Source: Bacillota bacterium (GTDB lineage Bacteria > Bacillota > Clostridia > TANB77 > CAG-465). Taken from it: a DNA stretch of 64,000 nt. This document shows positions 57,041-64,000 of the stretch, piece after piece; position 1 is the first letter of the stretch; each line of letters starts with the position of its first letter. Under the pieces are notes generated by a model. It had not been told where the DNA came from, did not search any database, and saw nothing but the letters and a program-made list of their open reading frames with translations. The stretch is taken from NCBI GenBank assembly GCA_023410645.1, contig JAEYPQ010000026.1, forward strand, positions 1 to 64,000. Direction: 5' to 3'. The translations under genes were made by a program, and so were the position numbers.

Positions 57041-59344
57041 ATGAATGAACTTTTAGATAAATTAAATGATAGACAAAAAGAGGCTGTTGAATATGTAGAT
57101 GGCCCTTTACTCATACTTGCAGGTGCTGGAAGTGGAAAAACTCGCGTATTAACGTATAAGATAGCTTATCTGTTACAACAAGGTGTTGTAAAACCTTGGG
57201 AGATACTAGCTATAACATTTACAAATAAAGCTGCAAAGGAAATGAAAGAAAGAGTAATGGCACTTGTAGATGGTGAAGAAGCAAGTAGTTTATGGCTTGG
57301 GACATTTCATTCAGTTTGTGTTAGAATTTTGAGAAGAGAAATAGAATTACTTGGTTATTCAAAAGAATTTAATATATTTGATGAGATTGATAAAGATAAA
57401 GTAATAAAAGAAGTAATGAAAAAATTAAATATTGATGAAAAGCAGTATCCAGTTGCATCTATAAAAGGTGAAATTGGAAGAGCTAAAGATTCAATGAAAT
57501 CTCCAGATCAATATATTAAAGAAGTAGCTGGGGACTTTAGACGTGAAAAAATAGGTGAGATTTATAAAGAATATCAAAATACATTAAAAAAGAATAATTC
57601 TATTGATTTTGATGATATATTATTATTAACAGTAGAAATATTCTTAAAGAATAGTGAAAGGCTTTCATATTATCAAAATAAATTTAAATATATACTTGTA
57701 GATGAGTATCAAGATACAAATAAAATACAATTTTTACTTATAAATCTTTTATCATCATCACATGGAAATATATGTGTTGTTGGAGATGAATCTCAGAGTA
57801 TATATGGATTTAGAGGAGCAGATATATCAAATATATTAAATTTTGAAAAGGAATATCCAAATAGCAAGATAATAAAACTGGAAGAAAATTACAGAAGCAG
57901 TAAAACAATATTAAATGCTGCAAATGAGGTTATAAAACACAATAAATCTAAAATAGATAAAAATCTTTGGACTCAAAATATTGATGGCGATAAAATAGAA
58001 TATAAGACTTTAAATAATGAGTACGAGGAAATAGAATATATAGTTGATAAAATAGATGAAATATGCAAAAAAGAACATAGAACTTATTCTGATTTTGCTC
58101 TTTTATTTAGAACAAATGCGCAAGCACGTGTACTAGAAGAAGTATTTATGAGATCTGGAACACCATATAAATTAATCGGAGGATTAAAATTCTATTCAAG
58201 AAAAGAAATAAAGGATTTAACAAGTTATTTAAAGTTAATTCAAAACCCAAATGATGATGTCGCTTTAAAAAGGATAATAAATGAACCAAGACGTGGGATT
58301 GGAGATACTGCAGTAGATAGATTGTCTCAAATTGCTGATGATGAAAATGTATCAATATTTGAAGTGATTTCTAATAGTGATAATTTGGCAGGTATGAGAA
58401 GTTCTGGAAATGTAATAATGTTTAGGGATATGATAAAAGGTTTAATGGAAAAGAAAAATACTTTATCAATATCTGAACTTATGAAAACAATACTCATAGA
58501 CTCAGGTTATGAGGCAATGTTAAATGAAGATAAGACAAAAGAATCGGAAATAAGATTCGAGAATCTATTGGAGTTTATTGGCGTTGCAATGGAATTTGAA
58601 AAGGAAAATGCTGATAATACTCTTGCTGATTTCTTGGAAAGTATAGCACTTGTATCAGATGTAGATAATTTAGAAGAAGGAACAGAGGCAGTTACATTAA
58701 TGACAATGCACAGTGCTAAAGGTCTTGAATATAATATTGTATTTTTAGTAGGTATGGAAGAAGGATTGTTTCCTTCAAAAAGATCTATGGATGAAGATGA
58801 TGAAGTAGAAGAAGAAAGAAGACTTTGCTATGTTGGTATAACTCGAGCAAAAGAAAAATTATATATTACAAATACTTCTAAAAGGACATTATATGGATCA
58901 ACTACATATTGCATTCCATCAAGATTTATTGAAGAAATTCCAGAAGAGTTATATTCTGATAATGCTAAAGAGCAATTAAGTTTAAGAAAGAAAAAATTAG
59001 AAAGATATCTTGATGATGATTACAAAAAGGTTGAGGGAATACTTTCAAAAACTGGTGGAAATTTTGGCGGTATACCAAAGGTAAATAAACCATCAAAATT
59101 TGGACTTAGTGTTGATAGTTTCCTAAAAAATATAAATGGACAAGCAAGTACTATAAAAGATAATAAACCATCTGAAAAGATAGATTATGAAGTCGGAATG
59201 AAAATAAAACATAAGAAATTTGGTGTTGGTGCAATTCAAGCTGTTATTCCAGAAGGTAATGATTTTAAACTTGAAATAATGTTCGAAACATCTGGATTTA
59301 AAAGGTTAATGGCTAACTTTACACCTCTTGAAATTATTAAATAA
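57041..59344 (+). CDS. pcrA: ATP-dependent 3'-5' DNA helicase PcrA
   Basis: UvrD/Rep-family superfamily 1 helicase for repair and rolling-circle replication. Motif I is AGAGSGKTRVL (about 28), Ia is ITFTNKAAKEMKERV, II is ILVDEYQDTN, III is CVVGDESQSIYGFRGAD, IV to VI include LEENYRSSKTIL, MTMHSAKGLEY and YVGITRAKEKL. The C-terminal extension ends in a domain that binds RNA polymerase in Bacillus (KIKHKKFGVGAIQAV). 767 residues, normal. ATG 57041 directly after the upstream stop. Confidence 0.97.
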   Translation: MNELLDKLNDRQKEAVEYVDGPLLILAGAGSGKTRVLTYKIAYLLQQGVVKPWEILAITFTNKAAKEMKERVMALVDGEEASSLWLGTFHSVCVRILRREIELLGYSKEFNIFDEIDKDKVIKEVMKKLNIDEKQYPVASIKGEIGRAKDSMKSPDQYIKEVAGDFRREKIGEIYKEYQNTLKKNNSIDFDDILLLTVEIFLKNSERLSYYQNKFKYILVDEYQDTNKIQFLLINLLSSSHGNICVVGDESQSIYGFRGADISNILNFEKEYPNSKIIKLEENYRSSKTILNAANEVIKHNKSKIDKNLWTQNIDGDKIEYKTLNNEYEEIEYIVDKIDEICKKEHRTYSDFALLFRTNAQARVLEEVFMRSGTPYKLIGGLKFYSRKEIKDLTSYLKLIQNPNDDVALKRIINEPRRGIGDTAVDRLSQIADDENVSIFEVISNSDNLAGMRSSGNVIMFRDMIKGLMEKKNTLSISELMKTILIDSGYEAMLNEDKTKESEIRFENLLEFIGVAMEFEKENADNTLADFLESIALVSDVDNLEEGTEAVTLMTMHSAKGLEYNIVFLVGMEEGLFPSKRSMDEDDEVEEERRLCYVGITRAKEKLYITNTSKRTLYGSTTYCIPSRFIEEIPEELYSDNAKEQLSLRKKKLERYLDDDYKKVEGILSKTGGNFGGIPKVNKPSKFGLSVDSFLKNINGQASTIKDNKPSEKIDYEVGMKIKHKKFGVGAIQAVIPEGNDFKLEIMFETSGFKRLMANFTPLEIIK

Positions 59345-59419
59345 AAATATCAAATAATTAGTATCAATATTAATGTTTTGCATATATAATTTAGTATATG
59401 TATTTTGAGAGGAGTAAAA

Positions 59420-59668
59420 ATGAAATACAGGAGAAAGCCTATTGAAATTGAAGCTTTTAGACTTCATATAGATAATGAAATACCAGATTGGTTTAGAGAA
59501 AAAGTTAAAAATAATGAAATTATATTATTTGAAGATGGCAATTGCTATATCAATACTCTCGAGGGCGTAATGCATAGTTCAAAAGGTGATTATATAATAA
59601 AAGGTATTGCAGGAGAGGTTTACCCATGTAAACCAGATATATTTGAAAAGACTTATGAAAAAATTTAA
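59420..59668 (+). CDS. Small phage-type protein of unknown function
   Basis: An 82-residue protein matching a small family often seen in prophages: MKYRRKPIEIEAFRLHIDNE, PDWFREKVKN, INTLEGVMHSSKGDYIIKGI, then GEVYPCKPDIFEKTYEKI. The family has no known function. ATG 59420 follows GAGAGGAG. No other phage gene is near, so it looks like a single domesticated gene. Confidence 0.85.
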   Translation: MKYRRKPIEIEAFRLHIDNEIPDWFREKVKNNEIILFEDGNCYINTLEGVMHSSKGDYIIKGIAGEVYPCKPDIFEKTYEKI

Positions 59669-59674
59669 TTAGAT

Positions 59675-59722
59675 AAAAAAAGATATTCAAGCATAAATTA
59701 ATTGCTGAATATCTTTTTATTA
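59675..59722 (+). terminator. Terminator of the phage-type gene
   Basis: AAAAAAGATATTCAAGCA pairs with TGCTGAATATCTTTTT, then TATT. Stem of about 15 bp with one bulge. Confidence 0.8.
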
Positions 59723-59969
59723 ATCCTATTCAATATAAAATTCGAAGATGCATTCTTTCTCTTCAATTACAGATAAAATTAGAATTAAAATTAAAAAAGC
59801 AAGTAAATCCATACAAAAAATTACCAATTCTCTCCTTCATAATTATTTCTCATTAATATTAAATAAATATTAATGTTAGTTTTGTTATGACTATTATTAT
59901 ATGCCTTATAATGGCTTTTGCCAATTCATTATTTTTTAAAACAAATATGATAAATTTGTTTGTTCAATA
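59723..59969. other. Gene-free AT-rich stretch
   Basis: No gene, repeat or RNA structure is evident apart from a possible short inverted repeat near 59900 (ATGCC...GGCTTTTGCC). A consensus promoter follows. Confidence 0.5.
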
Positions 59970-59998
59970 TTGACAAAAAAGTATATAATATATATAAT
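59970..59998 (+). promoter_or_regulatory. Consensus sigma-A promoter
   Basis: TTGACA at 59970, 17-bp spacer, TATAAT at 59993, upstream of the secreted protein gene. Confidence 0.85.
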
Positions 59999-60017
59999 TA
60001 TTTATAAGTGGGGTGAA

Positions 60018-60035
60018 ATGTCAGATTTTAAATAA
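60018..60035 (+). other. Five-codon leader ORF with the only good ribosome site
   Basis: GGGGTGA precedes ATG 60018, which encodes MSDFK and stops at TAA 60033. The next gene's ATG (60047) is 11 bases later and lacks a Shine-Dalgarno site. This suggests coupled or attenuated translation. Confidence 0.45.
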
Positions 60036-60046
60036 TTTGATGATAT

Positions 60047-60784
60047 ATGAGAGAAAATATTATATTTATTGTAGTACTAATTATAATTATTATAATTCTT
60101 GGAGTACCTGCGTTTTCTGAGGCTAAGGTAATTAGAAAGAATAATAATTGTTTAATAATACCGAATATTTCAGATATTTCAAAATATAGAAATATAAAAG
60201 AAAATAAATTTAGAGATTATGTTTATGCTTTAAGTGGAAGTACTAATACATTAATGTTTCCGTATATAAATTTAAACAATGTAAAAATCATAAACGATGA
60301 AATATATAAGTTAAAAGAACAGTCATTTAATAATTTAAATAAAGAATTTGGCGTTTCGTCAAGTTATCAAGCATTCTTAAATAATGACATTTTGTCAATT
60401 TATTTAGTTGTAACAAACATTGAAAATGGAAAAACGCTTAATAATAATGACTATCATTTATATAATATTAGTTTGTATAATCAAGAATTACTAGCCTATT
60501 CTAAATTGTTAGAAAAATATAATTTAGGTTATAATAAGATAAATGATTCTATTAAATTAGCAATAAAAAGTAGAGTTGATTACTATTTTGAAGATATTTT
60601 AAAAGGTGATAAAGAAATTTATGAAAAAAGAAGTATTGAACAATTTGAACAAGATTTAAAAGATGAAAAGGTTCAAGCAATTATTACAAGTGAGAAGAAG
60701 TTAATTTGTACAGTTAATCTTGTCTTACCAGACCATGATAAATATACAGATTCTATAACTGTAGATATATCAAGTTTGTTGTAA
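60047..60784 (+). CDS. Secreted or anchored protein, DUF4163/DUF3298-like
   Basis: A 245-residue protein with an N-terminal hydrophobic segment (IIFIVVLIIIIIILGVPAF) ending in AFSEA, a plausible signal cleavage site. The rest is extracytoplasmic: FPYINLNNVKIINDEIYKLK, then YQAFLNNDILSIYLVVTN and YHLYNISLYNQELLAYSKLL, a pattern similar to DUF4163/DUF3298 domains of PdaC-like and anti-sigma-associated proteins. ATG 60047 is the only in-frame start, as a stop lies at 60041. It has no Shine-Dalgarno site; a five-codon ORF with one is directly upstream. Confidence 0.75.
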   Translation: MRENIIFIVVLIIIIIILGVPAFSEAKVIRKNNNCLIIPNISDISKYRNIKENKFRDYVYALSGSTNTLMFPYINLNNVKIINDEIYKLKEQSFNNLNKEFGVSSSYQAFLNNDILSIYLVVTNIENGKTLNNNDYHLYNISLYNQELLAYSKLLEKYNLGYNKINDSIKLAIKSRVDYYFEDILKGDKEIYEKRSIEQFEQDLKDEKVQAIITSEKKLICTVNLVLPDHDKYTDSITVDISSLL

Positions 60785-60797
60785 TCATAATATTTTT

Positions 60798-60830
60798 AAA
60801 AGAGGCATTTTTATAAAATGCTTCTTTTTG
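60798..60830 (+). terminator. Terminator of the secreted protein gene
   Basis: A 14-bp stem (AAAAGAGGCATTTT, loop ATA, AAAATGCTTCTTTT with one G-U pair) then T residues. Confidence 0.85.
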
Positions 60831-60881
60831 TGTAAAAATTGTAATAAACCGTGAAATTTTAGTGAAATAAGGAACTTCATG

Positions 60882-60910
60882 TTCACATTTAATATTACTT
60901 GTGATATAAT
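60882..60910 (+). promoter_or_regulatory. Sigma-A promoter of the methionine gamma-lyase-family gene
   Basis: TTCACA at 60882, 17-bp spacer, TATAAT at 60905. Confidence 0.7.
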
Positions 60911-60927
60911 GTTTTTGGGTGAAAATA

Positions 60928-62193
60928 ATGAAGGAAGCATATAAAATATTCAATATAAATGATAAAATAATAAAAGTAGCTGAGGAAAGTGAAGAAGAAA
61001 TTAAATCAGTTTTCGAAGAAATTGAAAATATATCATTATATAATCAAGCAAAGGTACTTAAAGCTTTTCAAGATGAAAAAGTGGCACAAGTACATTTTGG
61101 TAAAACTACTGGTTATGGATATTCAGATATTGGAAGAGAAACGATTGAAAAGATATTTGCAAAGATATTTAATACTGAAGATAGTTTAGTAAGAATACAA
61201 TTTGTAAATGGTACACATACTATTGCAACAGTACTTCAAGCTTTACTTATGCCAGGTGATAAATTGCTTGCTATAACAGGTAGACCGTATGATACGTTAT
61301 GTGATGTTATAGGAATAAATGAAAGTAAATTATCACTTAAAAGTTATGGCGTAGAGTATGATCAAATAGATTTATTAAATGGCAGTGATTTTGATATACC
61401 AAATATAAAAGGATATTTAGAAAATAATAAAGTAAAAGTTGTACATATCCAACGTTCTAGAGGCTATGAACTTAGAAAAGCATTGTATATTTCTGATATA
61501 GAAAATGTAATAAAAATAATAAAAGAAGTAAATAAAGAAATAATAGTAATGGTAGATAATTGTTATGGTGAATTCACTGAGATTAAAGAACCAACTGATG
61601 TTGGAGCAGATATTGCATGTGGAAGCTTAATAAAAAACATGGGTGGAGGCCTATGTGAGATGGGTGGATACATAGTAGGTAGAAAAGATCTAATTAAACT
61701 TTGTGGAGAAAAATTAACTTGTCCAGGTGTAGGAAAAGAGTGCGGAGCTACATTAGGGCAAAACAGAAATATATTACAAGGTGTGTTTATGGCACCAAGT
61801 ACAGTAAAAAATGCGTTATTTTCTGCCGTTTTTGCAGCATCATTAATGGAAAAATTAGGCTTTGATGTATATCCAAGTGCTTTTGATAAAAGAGATGATA
61901 TAGTACAAACTGTAAGATTTGATGATGAACAAAAAATGATAAAATTTATACAAGGAATACAAAGCGCAAGTCCAGTAGATAGTAGTGCAACTCCATATCC
62001 TTGGGATATGCCAGGATATACAGACAAGGTAATAATGGCAGCAGGTACTTTTATTGAAGGAGCAACTATTGAACTTTCAGCAGATGCACCATTAAGAGTG
62101 CCATATGTTGCATATATGCAAGGAGGACTTACTTATGAATCAGCAAAGCTTGCAATATGTAGCGCAGTACAAAATATGATAGGGGATAATTAA
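60928..62193 (+). CDS. Methionine gamma-lyase-family PLP enzyme
   Basis: A 421-residue pyridoxal-phosphate protein of the fold-type I group once called aluminium resistance protein (YnbB). Motifs: VHFGKTTGYGYSDIGRETIE, NGTHTIATVLQALL, then MVDNCYGEFTE with the cofactor-binding Asp, and SLIKNMGGGLCEMGGYIVG with the Lys that should hold PLP. Substrate is unproven for this branch. ATG 60928 is chosen because GGGTGA lies five bases before it. Its stop overlaps the next gene's ATG (TAATGA). Confidence 0.93.
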   Translation: MKEAYKIFNINDKIIKVAEESEEEIKSVFEEIENISLYNQAKVLKAFQDEKVAQVHFGKTTGYGYSDIGRETIEKIFAKIFNTEDSLVRIQFVNGTHTIATVLQALLMPGDKLLAITGRPYDTLCDVIGINESKLSLKSYGVEYDQIDLLNGSDFDIPNIKGYLENNKVKVVHIQRSRGYELRKALYISDIENVIKIIKEVNKEIIVMVDNCYGEFTEIKEPTDVGADIACGSLIKNMGGGLCEMGGYIVGRKDLIKLCGEKLTCPGVGKECGATLGQNRNILQGVFMAPSTVKNALFSAVFAASLMEKLGFDVYPSAFDKRDDIVQTVRFDDEQKMIKFIQGIQSASPVDSSATPYPWDMPGYTDKVIMAAGTFIEGATIELSADAPLRVPYVAYMQGGLTYESAKLAICSAVQNMIGDN

Positions 62194-63434
62194 TGAAAGT
62201 TATAGTAATAGGTGGCGGAGCAGCTGGAATGATGGCTGCAATAATTTCATCCAAAGAAGGTAATGAGGTTATTCTACTTGAAAAAACTAGTAGTTTGGGA
62301 AATAAAATCAAAATAACTGGTAAGGGTAGATGTAACATTACTTTTGACGGTGATAAAGAAACCTTTAAGCAAAATGTAGTAAAAAACTATAAGTTTATGT
62401 ATAGTGCTTTTTCAAATTTTGATAATAATGAATTAGTAAAATATTTTAATGATATAGGAGTTAAGACAAAACTTGAAAGAGGAGGAAGAATATTTACTGA
62501 AAGTGATAGAGCAGAAGATGTTGTAGAAGCCCTAAAGAAAGAACTTAGTAAATATAAAGTTAAAATAAAATATAATTCTTCAGTTGAGGGAATAATTATT
62601 AAGGATTCAATTGTTGAAGGAGTTAAACTTGAAACTGGAGAAAAGATACTTTGTGATAAATGTATAATTGCAACAGGTGGAAAGAGTTATCCAAAAACTG
62701 GTAGTACAGGTGATGGATATACTTTTGCAAAATCACTTGGACATAAAATAATAGATGTAAAAGCAGGTCTTGTACCTTTAAAATCTGAGGACATAGTTTG
62801 TAAAAATTTGCAAGGATTATCATTAAAAAATGTCTCGTTAAAGTTAATTGATAAAGAAAATAAGGTAATTTTTGATGATTTTGGTGAAATGATGTTTTCT
62901 CATTTTGGCATAACAGGACCAATAACTCTTAGCGCAAGTAGTAGATTAAATAGAGCTCAGGACTTGGAAAGAAAATTAAGAAATAAAGAAATACTTGCAG
63001 TTATAGATCTAAAACCTGCACTTGACTTTGACACGTTGGATAAAAGAATATGCAGAGATTTTGAAAAATATGCAAATAAAGAATTTAAAAACAGTCTTGA
63101 TGATTTACTTCCACAAAAAATGATACCTGAAATAATTCGTTTATCTGGAATAGATGAAAATAAAAAAGTACATCAGATAAACAAAAACGAAAGGCAAAAT
63201 TTAGTAAAATTATTAAAGGAATTGAAGATACATATAACTGGTTTTATGCCAATGGATATTGCAATTATTACTTCAGGCGGCGTGGATGTAAAAGACATTA
63301 ATCCAAAGACAATGGAGTCAAAAATTGTAAAAGGTATATTTTTTGCAGGTGAAGTATTAGATATTGATGCATATACAGGTGGATATAATTTGCAAATAGC
63401 ATTTTCAACAGGTTATGCAGCAGGAAAAAATTAA
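62193..63434 (+). CDS. HI0933/YhiN-family flavoprotein
   Basis: A 413-residue NAD(P)/FAD-dependent oxidoreductase-like protein. FAD-binding GxGxxG-type motif VIGGGAAGMMAAI at residues 4-16, followed by KITGKGRCNITFD, CIIATGGKSYPKTGSTGDGY and a C-terminal FAD motif FFAGEVLDIDAYTGGYNLQI. The BaiN/YhiN family has no firm general function; one member is implicated in bile-acid metabolism. Starts at ATG 62193 in the TAATGA overlap, so it is translationally coupled to the PLP-enzyme gene. Confidence 0.93.
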   Translation: MKVIVIGGGAAGMMAAIISSKEGNEVILLEKTSSLGNKIKITGKGRCNITFDGDKETFKQNVVKNYKFMYSAFSNFDNNELVKYFNDIGVKTKLERGGRIFTESDRAEDVVEALKKELSKYKVKIKYNSSVEGIIIKDSIVEGVKLETGEKILCDKCIIATGGKSYPKTGSTGDGYTFAKSLGHKIIDVKAGLVPLKSEDIVCKNLQGLSLKNVSLKLIDKENKVIFDDFGEMMFSHFGITGPITLSASSRLNRAQDLERKLRNKEILAVIDLKPALDFDTLDKRICRDFEKYANKEFKNSLDDLLPQKMIPEIIRLSGIDENKKVHQINKNERQNLVKLLKELKIHITGFMPMDIAIITSGGVDVKDINPKTMESKIVKGIFFAGEVLDIDAYTGGYNLQIAFSTGYAAGKN

Positions 63435-63473
63435 AAAATAGTAAAGTATAAGGAATATAAAGGAGGAGATTTT

Positions 63474-64000
63474 ATGGAAGAAAAAGTTTTTTTCAAAGAA
63501 AGAAAGGGAATGCCACAAATAGCAGCTTTAGTACTTACAGCCGTTATAGGAGGATTTTTAGGAAGTATTTTTACATATGTTATATTTGATTCAAAACTAT
63601 CAAATTCTAATGTTGTAGGATCTGCAAATGGTAATGATTCAACAGTAAAATATGAAATACAAAATGTTGAAAATCCAGTAGTTGCAATAGCTAAAAAAGC
63701 AGGACCTTCAATTGTAGGTGTCAAAGTAAATTATGTTTCTCAAGGTGTATTTGGCTCCCTTGAAGAAGCAGACGAAGAAGGATCAGGTATTATATATACA
63801 CAAGATGGATATATAATTACAAATTATCATGTTATTGAATCTGCAATAAAAAATGCAAATGCGACTGTTACAGTTACTTTTAGTAATAATGAAACTTCAA
63901 ATGCAACAATAATTGGAAGTGATGAAGTTACTGATCTTGCAGTACTTAAAGTTGATAAGACTGGACTTACACCAGCAGAGATTGGAGCTTCTTCTAATTT
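63474..64000 (+). CDS. HtrA/DegP-type serine protease (3' end outside window)
   Basis: ATG 63474 follows AAAGGAGGAG and the frame stays open to the window end. The N-terminus has a membrane helix (about 15-38, IAALVLTAVIGGFLGSIFTY) and a linker. The trypsin-like domain begins near 80 (AGPSIVGVKV), with catalytic His in ITNYHVIE and catalytic Asp in DEVTDLAVLKV. The Ser motif and PDZ domain lie beyond the window. It degrades misfolded exported proteins. Confidence 0.93.
   Translation, partial: MEEKVFFKERKGMPQIAALVLTAVIGGFLGSIFTYVIFDSKLSNSNVVGSANGNDSTVKYEIQNVENPVVAIAKKAGPSIVGVKVNYVSQGVFGSLEEADEEGSGIIYTQDGYIITNYHVIESAIKNANATVTVTFSNNETSNATIIGSDEVTDLAVLKVDKTGLTPAEIGASSN

Noticed and set aside
59420..59668. 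Prophage indicated by the phage-type protein
   Set aside because: No integrase, structural or lysis gene lies nearby; only one small gene of that kind is present.
61563..62027. 154-codon open frame antisense to the PLP-enzyme gene
   Set aside because: No ribosome site and lies entirely inside a well-supported gene.
1..64000. tRNA or rRNA genes, or reassigned stop codons
   Set aside because: No cloverleaf or rRNA signature was noticed on reading both strands, and TGA, TAA and TAG all act as normal stops in recognised genes. A tRNA scan would be decisive.

Overview
The window looks like chromosome from a strongly AT-rich, endospore-forming, low-GC Gram-positive bacterium, most likely an uncultivated-type member of the Clostridia. 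The grounds are the AT-rich codon use, the Shine-Dalgarno sites of the AGGAGG type, the many T-tailed intrinsic terminators, a CIRCE element, a Firmicutes-type SOS box and an L13-leader-like structure. Sporulation genes are present: sipL, yunB, spoVAC/AD/AE with two small coat genes, spoIIP, bofA, a SleB-type hydrolase with ypeB, and a Spo0A-like regulator. The exact genus cannot be read from the sequence.

Layout. 1-2.9 kb: 3' part of a giant repeat-built surface protein. 2.9-5.6 kb: hslO and two pseudouridine synthases. 5.65-10.3 kb: rpsU, ctpA, veg, sipL, yunB. 10.4-14.6 kb: fhs, an SDR oxidoreductase, an ABC transporter pair. 14.7-18.2 kb: small accessory genes (YgjV-like, CMD-like, CPBP protease, ClbS/DfsB-like). 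18.1-24.5 kb: a patchwork of single accessory genes (Xre plus membrane partner, HAD phosphatase, DUF2200, mini-metallopeptidase, a frameshifted deoxyribosyltransferase-like gene, HEPN/AbiU2-like, small basic protein, DUF6338). Their intergenic regions carry degenerate copies of the rpsI 3' end and terminator. 24.5-30.3 kb: rpsI-rplM with leader, an HD plus degenerate EAL protein, recA-recX, deoD, scpA. 30.4-32.9 kb: a small unknown gene and CIRCE-groES-groEL.

33.4-37.9 kb is the most enigmatic region: a membrane-anchored protein, a Spo0A-like response regulator, a secreted metzincin, a three-gene operon holding two diverged paralogues, and a convergent unknown gene. Two of its promoters carry a 0A-box-like motif next to the -35. 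38.1-51.4 kb: mrnC, the coat genes and spoVA operon, divIVA-like, spoIIP, topA, frr-cdsA-rseP (uppS and dxr are not between them), aldose epimerase, bofA, sleB-like/ypeB. 51.5-64 kb: a CorA-like transporter, a short rubredoxin-like protein, a second giant surface protein with a pilin-like N-terminus and a Gly-rich C-terminus, a GME-fold-like protein with pcrA, a phage-type small protein, a secreted protein, a methionine gamma-lyase-family enzyme, a flavoprotein and the 5' part of an HtrA protease.

The core genes fit normal growth, stress (Hsp33, GroE, RecA, HtrA, RseP) and the sporulation/germination cycle. The candidates for something undescribed are the 34-38 kb cluster and the rpsI-linked accessory array. 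All statements come from reading the sequence and from memory of families; no searches were run.
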